A DNA stretch of 56,102 nt from the NCBI GenBank assembly GCA_038749105.1, contig JBCDIM010000021.1, positions 1-56,102 of the forward strand, given 5' to 3'. The stretch is from JBCCOW01 sp038749105 (lineage in GTDB: Bacteria > Planctomycetota > Phycisphaerae > Phycisphaerales > Phycisphaeraceae). The position numbers were made by a program, and so were the translations under genes. A model generated the notes under the pieces. The model was not told the DNA's origin. It saw only the letters and a program-made list of their open reading frames with translations, and ran no database searches. Below, in pieces: positions 41,707 through 51,263 of the stretch; positions within the stretch are counted from its first letter, which is position 1, and each line of letters begins with the position of its first letter.

Positions 41707-43494
41707 TCAAGACGCACCACCCGGAGCGACACCATCGCCCCACCGGAACATCAGGAATTTGCGGTCCGATATCTCCATCTGTTCCATCTTCGACTCGATC
41801 AGGTCCGCGACTTCAGGGGTCAGCGCGTAATCCGTCCGCCAGTCGGTGTGCTCTGAAAGCACGAGCCCCGACGGGTAACGCGCCATCACCTCGAGCAGCG
41901 ACTCGGGCGTACTGATTGTCGGCCGACCCAGCCGCGGGTCGACCTCACCCTCCTTGAACCCTTCCAGCTGTGTCAGACTCAGCGTGTAGTCCAGCTCTCT
42001 AAGGTGGTACAACGCCTTGACCCCCGAAGGCGTCACCAGCACCGCGCCATCGCCCAGCCCCGCCTTGGCCGTGCGGACCTCGTCGATCACGTTCCGCCAC
42101 ACCGGCTCGACATACGGATGAGTCGTCGCCGGGTTGCGGTCGTACATCCGCGGCAGGATCCGCAGCGCGTAGGTGTTGTAGAAAAGCGGGCCCAACACAG
42201 CGACAACAATCCCCGCGGTCGCCAGCACCCGCGGCACTGCCCGCACGTCCGGCCGACCCGTCAAGCGACGCACCACCCATTCCGCCAAACGCACCACCTG
42301 CGGGATCAGCTGCGACAGCCCGATCCCCCAGATCAGCACCAGGAACGGCATCGCGTAGCTCAGGTAACGCTCGGCTTTCATGCCGCCCAGCGACTGTGCC
42401 GCCATCCCCAGAACAAACACCCACAACGCGAACGCCACCAGGCGGAAGTTCCGCCCCATCCCCGCGACCACCATCAACGGCAGGCCGAGATAGAGCACGC
42501 CATACCGGTCCAGGAACAGCTTGTGATACCACTTGTAGTTGTCCGCCTTGCCCTCCGACCACACCGCCGTCGCGCGGTACTTGGTCCACAGCTCCGCCAG
42601 AACCCCCGTCTGCCAAGCCAACGCCAGCAGCACCGCGCCCAGCACACACGCCCCGGCCGCCGCCAGCAGGTATCGCTTCCGCGCGTCGGCCCACATCGGT
42701 GAAAGCCCCCGACGCAGCCACGTCGCTACGACCCAACCCGCAAGGATCACCGCGACCACCATCGTCGTCCGCTGGAGCGGTAACGCCACCGCCAGGCACC
42801 CGCCCCCCAGCAGGCTCAAGCCCCCGACCCGCTTCCAGCCCACCCCGAACCGTGTGTCCATGACCCGGTACACCGCCCAGGCCGCTACCAGCACCAGCAG
42901 CATGTGCATCGCATAAAACCGGCAGATCGTCGAGAACTGCACCAGCATCGGCAGCCCCGCGGCGATCACCCCTGTGGTCCAGCCCGCGCTCGGCCCCGCC
43001 TGACGCCATGCCCACAGCCCCAGGATCACCACCAGGCCGATCCCGAACAAGATCGACGGCAATCGCCCGGCCCACTCGCTGTCCCCAAACACGCCCATCG
43101 AACCCGCCACCATATACGTGAACATCATCGCCCGCGGGTAGTACCCGCTGTCCCCGATCGTCGGCCCCTCACCCGCCAGCACCCCCCGGGCCGCCAGCAG
43201 GTGGTAGTACTCGTCGAAGTGCCCGCCCTCCACCGGGTATCCAAAGCGGGTCAATGCCGCCAAGCCCACCAGCACCAGGGCGAACACGGTGATCCGCCGC
43301 CAATCCCGATCGCTCCCGTTGGTTCCGCCCAGCTCTGGAGACCCCGAATCCTCAGCCAACGCTTTTGCGCCCGACGAGGCCGCGACCGCGGGGGCGGGCG
43401 ACACTTGTGGCGCAGCGGGCTCGTCGCGCCCGCGCAGCGGCAACGCCGCCGCACCCTGTTGCACCACCGGGTTGTCTGAGGCTTTCTGGATCAC
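41707..43494 (-). CDS. GT39/PMT-like membrane glycosyltransferase
   Basis: The 595-residue protein has a Pro/Ala-rich cytoplasmic start, then about eleven hydrophobic segments. After the first, the sequence GGHFDEYYHLLAARGVLAGEGPT contains the D-E-Y-Y-H loop typical of ArnT/PMT-type enzymes that transfer sugar from a polyprenyl phosphate to a periplasmic acceptor. The YPRAMMFTYMVAGSMGVFGDSEWAGRLPSILFGIG segment matches PMT_2. The C-terminal part (about 470-595) is soluble. GTG at 43494 overlaps the preceding stop as GTGA, indicating coupled translation. The acceptor could be a growing exopolysaccharide or a surface protein. Confidence 0.85.
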   Translation of the reverse strand: MIQKASDNPVVQQGAAALPLRGRDEPAAPQVSPAPAVAASSGAKALAEDSGSPELGGTNGSDRDWRRITVFALVLVGLAALTRFGYPVEGGHFDEYYHLLAARGVLAGEGPTIGDSGYYPRAMMFTYMVAGSMGVFGDSEWAGRLPSILFGIGLVVILGLWAWRQAGPSAGWTTGVIAAGLPMLVQFSTICRFYAMHMLLVLVAAWAVYRVMDTRFGVGWKRVGGLSLLGGGCLAVALPLQRTTMVVAVILAGWVVATWLRRGLSPMWADARKRYLLAAAGACVLGAVLLALAWQTGVLAELWTKYRATAVWSEGKADNYKWYHKLFLDRYGVLYLGLPLMVVAGMGRNFRLVAFALWVFVLGMAAQSLGGMKAERYLSYAMPFLVLIWGIGLSQLIPQVVRLAEWVVRRLTGRPDVRAVPRVLATAGIVVAVLGPLFYNTYALRILPRMYDRNPATTHPYVEPVWRNVIDEVRTAKAGLGDGAVLVTPSGVKALYHLRELDYTLSLTQLEGFKEGEVDPRLGRPTISTPESLLEVMARYPSGLVLSEHTDWRTDYALTPEVADLIESKMEQMEISDRKFLMFRWGDGVAPGGAS

Positions 43495-44636
43495 GGCAAG
43501 CCATCCCCCGAACGGGCATTCTGCAGAACCTCTGGCACGGTCACCCGCGCCCTGGCGGCCGGAGCTGGACCTTCCAGCTCCACAATCCGCTCGGCGACGC
43601 TGGACGTAAACCGCGCCGCCGGTTCTGCCAGCAGATGGTCTGTAGTATCGGCCATATCGGTCCGCGGGAAAACCTTCGGACGCTCAAATACCACCCGAAA
43701 ACGTGGATACTGACGCTCCAGGGCCGATAGCCGCTCCACGAGCGCATCAACCCGCTCCCCGTGGGTCGGCTCGGCCGCCAGCCCCGCATATGCCGGGGCA
43801 TGCACGAAATACACCGGGAATCCGTGCTCGTCCGCCAACGCCATCACAGACGCCAACGCGTCAAGGTTGATCGCGGTCGCTACCTCCGCCCGCGGCTGCT
43901 GATTGGCCCACTCTTGCAGCGCTTCCACGCCCGATACGACATCCAAATCAACCCGGTCCGGGCGTGCCACGGTGACCGGCATAAACCCGTCTGCCGTGAG
44001 CGGCGGCCGGTCTTTGCCCACCTTCCAAGGGAACATCAGGTCCTGCTGAAGGCTCGTGCTCGCGCTGTACAGCGGCAGATAACGCATCTTCGCCATCCGG
44101 ACCCGCTCGACCAGGTTCAGCGGCAGCCTGGGCTCGACCCGGTCCCAATACCCCCAGCTCAGCGGCGGCTGCGCAAACGCCCGGGTGTCGATCTCCCGGC
44201 TCCAGCCGTCCCAGGTGTGCATCAAGACCACCCGGCTCGGCGGCCCGTGCAGCTCGATGTGGCGGTGCAGCATCCATGTCCCGTCCAGCAGCATCAGGTC
44301 CGCGATCGTCCCCAGGTTCAGCCAACGCGTCCCCGTCGCCTCCGCCAGCACCGCCGGGTCCAGCCCCTGGTTCGCCGACGAGTCCCCCAGCACCAGCCCC
44401 ACCCCCGCCAGCGACCCCGGCTCCGACGACTCGATCAGTTCCCACTTCTCGCCCATGATCACCCGGAACCGGTTCGGGTCGTGCACCTGCAGCAGCCCGT
44501 ACGCCGCCACGTTCAGCACCGCCACCGTCACCACCGCCAGCCCGACGACCCACGCCAGGCCGCGTGGCGTCGCCGGCCGGATGAATTCGTCGGGCAGCCG
44601 GGTGTCTCGGCTCGGCCGCGCATGGGGATCTGGCAT
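43491..44636 (-). CDS. SGNH-like (DltD/AlgX-type) accessory protein
   Basis: The 381-residue protein has one N-terminal membrane segment (about 28-48) and an extracytoplasmic SGNH-hydrolase-like domain: LVLGDSSANQGLDPAVL (about 80-96) carries the GDS motif with the catalytic Ser, and LMHTWDGWSREID and VYFVHAPAYAGL (about 266-277) carry later blocks, although the terminal D-x-x-H motif is not evident (DTTDHLL is a candidate). Such proteins work with MBOAT acyltransferases in O-acetylating polysaccharides. It ends by overlapping the next gene by 4 bp and lies 110 bp upstream of the MBOAT gene. A perfect inverted repeat GGAGCTGG/CCAGCTCC (43561-43581) lies in frame near its C-terminus. Confidence 0.8.
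   Translation of the reverse strand: MPDPHARPSRDTRLPDEFIRPATPRGLAWVVGLAVVTVAVLNVAAYGLLQVHDPNRFRVIMGEKWELIESSEPGSLAGVGLVLGDSSANQGLDPAVLAEATGTRWLNLGTIADLMLLDGTWMLHRHIELHGPPSRVVLMHTWDGWSREIDTRAFAQPPLSWGYWDRVEPRLPLNLVERVRMAKMRYLPLYSASTSLQQDLMFPWKVGKDRPPLTADGFMPVTVARPDRVDLDVVSGVEALQEWANQQPRAEVATAINLDALASVMALADEHGFPVYFVHAPAYAGLAAEPTHGERVDALVERLSALERQYPRFRVVFERPKVFPRTDMADTTDHLLAEPAARFTSSVAERIVELEGPAPAARARVTVPEVLQNARSGDGLP
43561..43581. repeat. Short inverted repeat in frame near the C-terminus of the SGNH-like gene
   Basis: GGAGCTGG (43561-43568) and CCAGCTCC (43574-43581) pair perfectly around ACCTT. On the minus strand it reads VELEGPAP in a variable region. It may belong to the same class of in-frame palindromes, but it is a single copy in this window. 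Confidence 0.4.
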
Positions 44637-44746
44637 CGCTCACTCTCTCCCACGATGGGGGCCTACAGGCTCCCCAAGTCTAAACCCTATCCGCCCCGAA
44701 GCTCCCCGCAACCCTCTTTTTGTCCGGTAATCGCTCCCCGCGAGCT

Positions 44747-46168
44747 TCAGAACTGGAAGTAGATGAACTCGACCGTCTCACGGACCCCGAACACCGCGAT
44801 CGCCGCGATCAGCACCCCGTAGTACAGCCCCAGCAGCACCCGCGGCAGCCGCATCATCACCATCAGGTCACCCGACCGCTGCTGCAGCACCTGGATCAGC
44901 ACCAGCGGAGCCGCGTAGACCACGAACCGGTACGCGTATTCCGCGGTCCGGTCCGACACCCCCAGGTGCATGTGCGTGAAGAAGTGCACGATCTGGTGCA
45001 TCCCTTCGCAACGGAACAGCACCCAGCCGATCAGCGTGAGCACGAACATCAGCCCCATCCGCAGGAAGTGCCGCAGATACGCCCTCGGCCGGTCCAGCGA
45101 CGCATCGTCCCCCGTCCGGTCCGCCACCCGGTAGATCGCCAGGATCAGCCCGTGGAACAGCCCCCAGAGCACGAAGTTCCACGCCGCCCCGTGCCACAGC
45201 CCCCCGAGCAGCATTGTGATCATCAGGTTCCGCTGCACCTTCCACTTGCTGCCCCGGTTGCCCCCCAGCGGGATGTAGAGGTAGTCCCGCAGCCAAGTCG
45301 ACAGCGAGATGTGCCACCGCCGCCAGAAGTCCGACGGGCTGGTGGCGAAATACGGCAGCCGGAAGTTCAGCATCAGGTCGAAGCCCATCAGCTTCGAGGT
45401 CCCCCGCGCGATGTCGGAATACGCCGAGAAGTCGCAGTAGATCTGGAACGCGAACGCCAGCGTCCCCAGCCACAGGTCCAGCCCGCTGTGCCCCTGATAC
45501 CCGTTGTAGATCGGGTTCGCCAGGTGCACCGCCATGTTGTCCGCGATCACCATCTTCTTGAACAGCCCCCACAGGATCAGGTAGATCCCCGCGTTGACCT
45601 GGTCCAGCTCCACCTTCCGCGCCCGGCAGACCTGCGGCAGCAAATGCGTCGCCCGCTCGATCGGCCCCGCCACCAGCTGCGGGAAGAACGCCACATACAC
45701 CCCGAAGTTCAGCAGCGAGTCCACCGGCTCCATCTTCCGCCGGTACACGTCGATCGTGTAGCTCAGCGTCTGGAACGTATAGAACGAGATCCCCACCGGC
45801 AGCACCACGTTCAGCAGCAGCGGGTCCGCCTCCAGCCCCAGCCTCGCCAGCCCCGACTGCACCGACGCGGAGAAGAAATCGAAGTACTTGAACACCCCCA
45901 GCATCCCCAGGTTCGCGCACAGCGACACCCACAGCAACCGCTTCCGCCGCTTGTCGTCCGACGACGCGTGCATCACCCGCGCCACCGTGTAGTCGATCAC
46001 CGTCGACGCCAGCAGCAGCCCGCAGAACCGCCAGTCCCACCACCCGTAGAACACATAACTCCCCACCAGCAGCAGCACGTTCTGCCACAGCACGCTCCGC
46101 CGCAGCAGCAGGTACGCGGTGTACACCACCACGAAGAACACCGCGAAGCTGATGCTGTTAAACGACAT
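44747..46168 (-). CDS. MBOAT-family membrane O-acyltransferase (AlgI-like)
   Basis: MBOAT proteins move acetyl groups across the membrane to O-acetylate exopolysaccharides. The 473-residue protein has about ten membrane segments and the AlgI signatures NFGVYVAFFPQLVAGPIERA, CDFSAYSDIARGTSKLMGFDLMLNF, SPSDFWRRWHISLSTWLRDYLYIPLGGNRG and MLLGGLWHGAAWNFVLWGLFHG, with the invariant catalytic His in GLWHGAAW. ATG at 46168. The upstream SGNH-like protein is its probable partner; together they form an acetylation pair within the exopolysaccharide locus. Confidence 0.96.
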   Translation of the reverse strand: MSFNSISFAVFFVVVYTAYLLLRRSVLWQNVLLLVGSYVFYGWWDWRFCGLLLASTVIDYTVARVMHASSDDKRRKRLLWVSLCANLGMLGVFKYFDFFSASVQSGLARLGLEADPLLLNVVLPVGISFYTFQTLSYTIDVYRRKMEPVDSLLNFGVYVAFFPQLVAGPIERATHLLPQVCRARKVELDQVNAGIYLILWGLFKKMVIADNMAVHLANPIYNGYQGHSGLDLWLGTLAFAFQIYCDFSAYSDIARGTSKLMGFDLMLNFRLPYFATSPSDFWRRWHISLSTWLRDYLYIPLGGNRGSKWKVQRNLMITMLLGGLWHGAAWNFVLWGLFHGLILAIYRVADRTGDDASLDRPRAYLRHFLRMGLMFVLTLIGWVLFRCEGMHQIVHFFTHMHLGVSDRTAEYAYRFVVYAAPLVLIQVLQQRSGDLMVMMRLPRVLLGLYYGVLIAAIAVFGVRETVEFIYFQF

Positions 46169-46242
46169 CCTTCGAGCCCTTGGACATGCGGTTCGCCGTT
46201 AGGCAGGCCGATCGGACCTGTCGGTCCCGGCACGGCCCGCTC

Positions 46243-47784
46243 CTAACCCCGGACCGCACGCAGTCCCTTCCACAGAACCCGGGCTTGAGCCATGCCCCCG
46301 GGCAACAGCATAAAGAAGCCAAGATAAAACACAACGAAGCACGCCCAAACCGCCGGAAGCCGCCAGTAGAACGCCACCTCCGCCATCACCCAGAACTGCA
46401 GCCAGCCCGCGGGCACCACCGCCATCGCCCCGGCCGTCAGCGGGCGCAGCGCGCTGAGCCCATAGTCCACCGCCGTCACCCGCGACCCCCGCGTCGCGTA
46501 CAGCACCCTCGGCCCCGCCAGCAGCACCATCGCCCCCGTGAACCCCCACGCCACCCCGATCGCCCCCCACTGCATCCCCACCAGCAGCGCCGCCACCACC
46601 AGCGGCGCCTGGATCATCGACCACCGCAGCTGACGCGCCGTCGTCCCCTCCGCCAGATACAGCCAACGCGTCATATACACCGTCGACCCCGCCAGCCCCC
46701 CCAGCGCCAGCACCCGGAAGATCGGCACCGCGTCGTTCCACTTCGGCCCCAGCAGCAGCCGGATGAAGTCCCCCGCCCCCAGCATCATCCACACCATGAT
46801 CGGCACCACCACCGTGAACGTCAGCCCCAGCCCCCGCACAAAACACGCCCGGAACCGCTCCGCCTCGTCCTGCAGCTTACTCGACCCCGACACCACGACC
46901 TGCTGCAGCGGCGAGAACAGCTGACGCGTCGGCTGCACCGACCACTTGAACGCCCGGTTATACAGCCCCAGCCCCGTGTCCCCCGCCTGCGCCCCGACCA
47001 GCACCTGGTCCAGCTTCCCCAGGAACTGCTCGATCATCCGCGAGAACGTCACCCGCCTCCCGTACACCCGCATTTCGTTGACCGTCTCACAGCCCCTGAC
47101 AGCCCGCGTGGTCGGCACCCAGCCCGCGCACGCCCAGTAGCCCCCCGCCTTGAGGAACTGGGCCGTGAGCTGCTGGATCACCAGCGCCCACCAGCCCGCG
47201 CCCAGGAACGCGGCCGTGCACGCCACCACCCCGCCGATCACCTCCGAGCCGCCCTCGATCTTCGCCATCGTGCTGAACCGCATCCGCCGTCGCATCAGCC
47301 CCCGGTGCATGATCGAAAACCCGGTCAGCAGCAGCATCCCCGCGAAGATCAGGATGATCGGCACCACCATCGGCTCGCCGTAGATCAGCGACATCGGGTA
47401 CGCGCTGAGCGCCACCAGCAGGCTCAGCCCAATCTGCAGCCGGGCGTTGAGCCAGAACATCGCGTCGCCCTGCGCCGCGTTGAGGTTTTTCCGCTGGATC
47501 AGCGCCGCGGGCAGCCCCGCTTCTCGCACCTCCAGCACCGGGATCAGCACGCTGTACCCCATCGCCACCAGCCCGAAGTCCGCCGGGTACAGCACCCGCC
47601 CCAGGTACATCATCGACAGCACCCCGGTCCCGAACTCCACCGCCTGCGACACCATCAGCACCGCGCTGCCCTTGGCCGACCGCTTGTCCAGGTCGGACGC
47701 GTCGGCCGTAAACAGCCTGTCCCGCGGGTCCGCCGCCGGCGGTTGCCCCCCCGTCACCTCGGGCTCGTCTGCGCCCCCGGTCAC
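46243..47784 (-). CDS. Wzx-type polysaccharide flippase (MOP superfamily)
   Basis: These flippases move the undecaprenyl-linked repeat unit to the periplasmic side. The 513-residue protein has about fourteen hydrophobic segments, starting with SAVLMVSQAVEFGTGVLSMMYLGRVLYPADFGLVAMGYSV and followed by VREAGLPAALIQRKNL, MHRGLMRRRMRFSTMAKIE and DQVLVGAQAGDTGLGLYNRAFKWSVQPTRQLFSPLQQV, which are WzxC/Polysacc_synt_3-like. GTG at 47784 overlaps the upstream stop as GTGA, indicating tight translational coupling with the GT2 gene. No Wzy-type polymerase was recognised in the window. Confidence 0.93.
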   Translation of the reverse strand: MTGGADEPEVTGGQPPAADPRDRLFTADASDLDKRSAKGSAVLMVSQAVEFGTGVLSMMYLGRVLYPADFGLVAMGYSVLIPVLEVREAGLPAALIQRKNLNAAQGDAMFWLNARLQIGLSLLVALSAYPMSLIYGEPMVVPIILIFAGMLLLTGFSIMHRGLMRRRMRFSTMAKIEGGSEVIGGVVACTAAFLGAGWWALVIQQLTAQFLKAGGYWACAGWVPTTRAVRGCETVNEMRVYGRRVTFSRMIEQFLGKLDQVLVGAQAGDTGLGLYNRAFKWSVQPTRQLFSPLQQVVVSGSSKLQDEAERFRACFVRGLGLTFTVVVPIMVWMMLGAGDFIRLLLGPKWNDAVPIFRVLALGGLAGSTVYMTRWLYLAEGTTARQLRWSMIQAPLVVAALLVGMQWGAIGVAWGFTGAMVLLAGPRVLYATRGSRVTAVDYGLSALRPLTAGAMAVVPAGWLQFWVMAEVAFYWRLPAVWACFVVFYLGFFMLLPGGMAQARVLWKGLRAVRG

Positions 47785-48863
47785 AGCGGCACGGGCTGGT
47801 AAGACCCCTCGTCCGCGAGTTCCGGGCAGTGGTCCAGCACCACGTTCCGCCCCCGTTCACCGGGCAGCATGTGCTGGTCCCGGTGGAACTCCAGCCAGTA
47901 CAGCTCCATCTCCGATCCTTCGCCGCCGTTCCACAGCCCGACGAACATCCCCAGCGCATGCATCGCCGACGCGATCGCCCCGCCGATCAGAATCTTCGGC
48001 GTCAGCTTGTACCCCCGCTGCGTCAGCCGCTTGACGATCTTCAGCATCCGGAACGCCCCGTCGATCGGCGTGAAGAGCGACCGCACCGCACGCATCCCCA
48101 TGCCCATGTTCTTCTTCGTGATCATCGCGTGCGCCAGGTTTGCCCCGACGTGATACCGCAGCGCCCACGTCGACGACCACCGCGCCAGGTTCTTGTGATA
48201 CACCTTCGCGTCGGGGTACTGGATGAACTTGTCGCCCTGCGCGACCATCTTCTCCTGCAGCCCGCCCTCCCGGCCAAACATCGACAACAGGTCGTCCCCG
48301 AACTTGTCCAGCGCCGCCTTGCGGAACACCGCGTTGGACCCCGGGATCATCGGCACCTCGCACCGCTTGAGCGGGGCCATGAAGTTCAGGTAACCGAACG
48401 TCAGGTTCGCCCAGCTCAGCATCGACGCGGGGTTCGCGTTGTGCACCGCCACCGCCACGCCGGCGTAGCCCTCGGGCAGGTCAAACGCCTCCAGCAGCTT
48501 CTCCGCCCACGTCGGGTGCGGGGCGCAGTGGTCCTCGCCGATCGCGATGTACGGCGCGGTCGATGCCCGGATCCCCAGCCCCCGCATGATGCTCATGCCC
48601 TCTTCCGCGGGGCAGGTCACCAGCGTGTAGCCCTGAAACGCGCTAAGCACGTCGCGCACCGCGTCGAGGTCGTCGATCGACGGGGTCACCATCACGATCT
48701 CCAGGTCTTCGGCGATCGTCTGGTTCCGCAGGTGCCCCAGCGTCGTCTTCACCGTCGTGAGGTTGTCCGGGCTCTGCAGCGCTACGCTCAGCTTCGGCGG
48801 CTGGTCCGGGCGGTTGGCGTGGCTCTGCGTGGGCGGGTTCAGGATGTGGTCAGGGAATTCCAT
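47781..48863 (-). CDS. GT2-family glycosyltransferase
   Basis: A glycosyltransferase of the GT-A type. The N-terminus LSVALQSPDNLTTVKTTLGHLRNQTIAEDLEIVMVTPS gives the GT2 start, followed by GLGIRASTAPYIAIGEDHCAPHPTWAEKLL, where an E-D-H-C replaces the more common D-x-D, and IPGSNAVFRKAALDKFGDDLL. The acceptor helix is followed by a C-terminal hydrophobic segment (about 305-330). ATG at 48863 (in MEFPDHIL) is the preferred start; a TTG at 48902 is an alternative. It overlaps the flippase gene by 4 bp. Confidence 0.86.
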   Translation of the reverse strand: MEFPDHILNPPTQSHANRPDQPPKLSVALQSPDNLTTVKTTLGHLRNQTIAEDLEIVMVTPSIDDLDAVRDVLSAFQGYTLVTCPAEEGMSIMRGLGIRASTAPYIAIGEDHCAPHPTWAEKLLEAFDLPEGYAGVAVAVHNANPASMLSWANLTFGYLNFMAPLKRCEVPMIPGSNAVFRKAALDKFGDDLLSMFGREGGLQEKMVAQGDKFIQYPDAKVYHKNLARWSSTWALRYHVGANLAHAMITKKNMGMGMRAVRSLFTPIDGAFRMLKIVKRLTQRGYKLTPKILIGGAIASAMHALGMFVGLWNGGEGSEMELYWLEFHRDQHMLPGERGRNVVLDHCPELADEGSYQPVPL

Positions 48864-48905
48864 AGGGGTCTCATCGGTCGCCGCACGCGGCGTCTTTCTC
48901 AAGGG

Positions 48906-50132
48906 TTATCCCCGCACCGCCTCGGCGTCTTCCGCCCCCGGCTGCTCCGCCACGCCCGGCGCGATCTCGCGGTACAGCTCCAGGAACTGCTCCGCCATCG
49001 TGTCCAGCGTGAAGTGCCGCTCCGCCCGCTCCCGGCCCCGCCGCCCCAGCGACTCGGCCAGCTCTCGGTCCGATAGCACCGTCACCAGCCGGTCCGCCAT
49101 CGCCTCCGCATCACCCATGGGCACAACGTAGCCCGTCCGACCGTCTTCAACAATCTCCGCCAACCCGCCCCCCGTCACGATCGCCGCCGTCCCCCGGAAC
49201 GCCGCCTCCACCGCCACAATCCCGAACGGCTCCCGCCACAGCGACGGCGCCACTTGCACCCACGCGGCCTTGAACAGCTCCGTCTGCTGCTCACGCCCGA
49301 CCCGCCCCAGAAACGTCACCCGCTCGCTCAGCCCCAGCTCCGCCACCCGCGCTTCCAGCTCGCCCCGCATCGACCCGTCCCCCGCAATCACCAGCCGGGC
49401 GGCCGGCACCTTCCCCGCCGCCTGCCCGAACGCCTCGATCAGCACCTGGACCCCTTTCTCCTTCTCCAGCCGCGACACGCAGACCGCCGTGGGCACCGCG
49501 TCGTCTTCCAGCGGCGGCCGGGCCGGCGTCGGGTCGCAGCCGTTCCAGATCACCCGGGCCGGGCCCACCCCGCCGGCCTCGAGCATCGCTTTGGTGTTGT
49601 GGCTGTTCGCCACGATCGCGCTGGCGTACTTCAGCCGCCGCCACAGCGTCTTGAGCTGCACCGAGATCAGCGGGTACATCGCCGCGCTCACGCAGCCCTG
49701 CCCGCGGCAGACCCGCCCCGCCGGCGTCCGGCACGGCTCCCCGTCCGACCGCAACATGTGGCCCGACGGGCACACCATCATGTAGTCCGTCGCGTGGTAG
49801 AGATGTGGCCGGCCTTTAAGCATCGGCATGATCGCCGGCGACAGCTGCGTCAGGAACATCCGCACGTGCACCACGTCCGGATCAAACTCTTTCACCGCCC
49901 GCCGAAACGCCGACGCCGCCCACGGGTTGTACACCCGCGCCACGCCCTGGGCCGGCCCGCTGAACGACCGACAGGTCATGTCCGCCTCGCAGGGCCCGGC
50001 ATGCTGCCCGTGCGTCGAGGCGAAGATGAGCGCGTCGTGCCCCCGACGCCGGTACGCCTCCCGCAGTGACAGCGTCATGTGCTCCGCCCCGCCCAGCGGC
50101 GTCGCCGCGTCGTTGACCAGCAGGATCTTCAT
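48906..50132 (-). CDS. GT4-family glycosyltransferase with cysteine-rich insert
   Basis: The 408-residue protein is a GT-B enzyme: MKILLVNDAATPLGGAEHMTLSLREAYRRRGHDALIF at the start, and a C-terminal domain with VSRLEKEKGVQVLIEAF, LVIAGDGSMRGELEA, VTFLGRVGREQQTELFKAAWVQVAPSLWREPFGIVAVEAAF and GGLAEIVEDGRTGYVVPMGD. The donor-phosphate-binding Glu in the EPFGIVAVEA block is present. At about 115-150 there is a four-Cys insert (CPSGHMLRSDGEPCRTPAG then VCRGQGC) seen in a subset of GT4 enzymes, perhaps a metal or disulfide site. It lies 9 bp upstream of the next oxidoreductase gene's end and 42 bp before the GT2 gene. Confidence 0.92.
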   Translation of the reverse strand: MKILLVNDAATPLGGAEHMTLSLREAYRRRGHDALIFASTHGQHAGPCEADMTCRSFSGPAQGVARVYNPWAASAFRRAVKEFDPDVVHVRMFLTQLSPAIMPMLKGRPHLYHATDYMMVCPSGHMLRSDGEPCRTPAGRVCRGQGCVSAAMYPLISVQLKTLWRRLKYASAIVANSHNTKAMLEAGGVGPARVIWNGCDPTPARPPLEDDAVPTAVCVSRLEKEKGVQVLIEAFGQAAGKVPAARLVIAGDGSMRGELEARVAELGLSERVTFLGRVGREQQTELFKAAWVQVAPSLWREPFGIVAVEAAFRGTAAIVTGGGLAEIVEDGRTGYVVPMGDAEAMADRLVTVLSDRELAESLGRRGRERAERHFTLDTMAEQFLELYREIAPGVAEQPGAEDAEAVRG

Positions 50133-50141
50133 GCCGCGCTC

Positions 50142-51200
50142 TTAGGCCGCCGCGACGGCCGGGGTCTCCATCAGGCTCCGCGGGTCAATCACGCCGCCGC
50201 CCTCTTCCGCCGACCGCTCGGCCGCGCAGACCACCGACAGGCTGTGCATCCCTTCCATCAACGGGACCGGTGCCCCGCCACTCGACAGCGACGCCGCCCA
50301 CGCCGTGAGCGCCCCCTTGAAGGACGGCTCACCGGCCGGGCTCACCGTCCGCTTGATCAGCTCCTGCACCCCCGCGACCGCCCGCTTACCCCGCTTGCCC
50401 AGGCCCGCACCGGGGGTCGACTCGCTGCGTTCCAGCGACCCGGCGTAGCGGTCCAGCCGGAGCATCCCCTTGTCGCCGAGGACTTCGATCGTGTCGGTGT
50501 GCGAGGCCTGCGAGCTGAACGAGCCGTCCCAGACCAAGCCCGAGCCGAGCGTCATCCGCATCGACCCGAAGTCGCCCTCGTAGTTCATCCCGCGGACCGC
50601 ACCGCTGACGCCGACGACCTCGTCGTCGAACAGGAACCGGGCCAGGTCCGCGTGGTGCGTGCCCAGGTCCAGCAGCACGCCGCCGCCGGTCGCCCGCTTC
50701 TGCTTCCAGCCCGGAAGCTCCCGCTTCTCGGCGCAGAAGCACGACCTTACGCCCACGAGATTGCCGATCTCGCCGGAGGCCATCCGTGACTTGAGCTGCT
50801 GGTGCAGCGGGTGGAAGCGGTAGTTGAACCCGATGGTGCCGGTCTTGCCCGACGCCTGCTCGGCCGCGAGCACCGCCGCCGCCTCGTCCATCGTGATGCC
50901 GATCGGCTTCTCGAGGTAGACGTGCTTGCCGGCCTCGAACGCGTCGATCGCCGCCCGGGCGTGCATGCCCGTCGGCAGGCAGACGACCACCGCGTCGACG
51001 TTCTCGTCCGCCAGCAGGTCCTTGTAGTCGCTATAGGCCTCGGCATCCGGCGCGGCGGCCTTGGCCTGGCTGCGCAGCTCGTCGCTCATCTCGGCGATGG
51101 CGGTCAGCCGGACCCCCGGCGTGCCGCCAAGGATCGAGAGGTGGAAGAACTGGGCGATGCGGCCGCAGCCCATCAGCCCGACTTTTGCGTTTTGGCTCAT
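50142..51200 (-). CDS. Gfo/Idh/MocA-family oxidoreductase
   Basis: These NAD(P)-dependent enzymes oxidise or reduce sugars and nucleotide sugars. The 352-residue protein has the N-terminal Rossmann start KVGLMGCGRIAQFFHLSIL (6-24), the conserved E97-K-P in HVYLEKPIG, the GFNYRFHPLHQQLK block and the catalytic GGVLLDLGTHHADLARFL with Asp and His. In exopolysaccharide loci such enzymes commonly make the 3-keto intermediate for amino-sugar donors. ATG at 51200. It is in the same direction as its neighbours and separated by 9 and 63 bp. Confidence 0.93.
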   Translation of the reverse strand: MSQNAKVGLMGCGRIAQFFHLSILGGTPGVRLTAIAEMSDELRSQAKAAAPDAEAYSDYKDLLADENVDAVVVCLPTGMHARAAIDAFEAGKHVYLEKPIGITMDEAAAVLAAEQASGKTGTIGFNYRFHPLHQQLKSRMASGEIGNLVGVRSCFCAEKRELPGWKQKRATGGGVLLDLGTHHADLARFLFDDEVVGVSGAVRGMNYEGDFGSMRMTLGSGLVWDGSFSSQASHTDTIEVLGDKGMLRLDRYAGSLERSESTPGAGLGKRGKRAVAGVQELIKRTVSPAGEPSFKGALTAWAASLSSGGAPVPLMEGMHSLSVVCAAERSAEEGGGVIDPRSLMETPAVAAA

Positions 51201-51263
51201 CGTTGCCTCGGTTTCATGCCATCGCGGGGTGAGCGGGTTCTCGGGGTCGTTCCAGGTGCGGTC

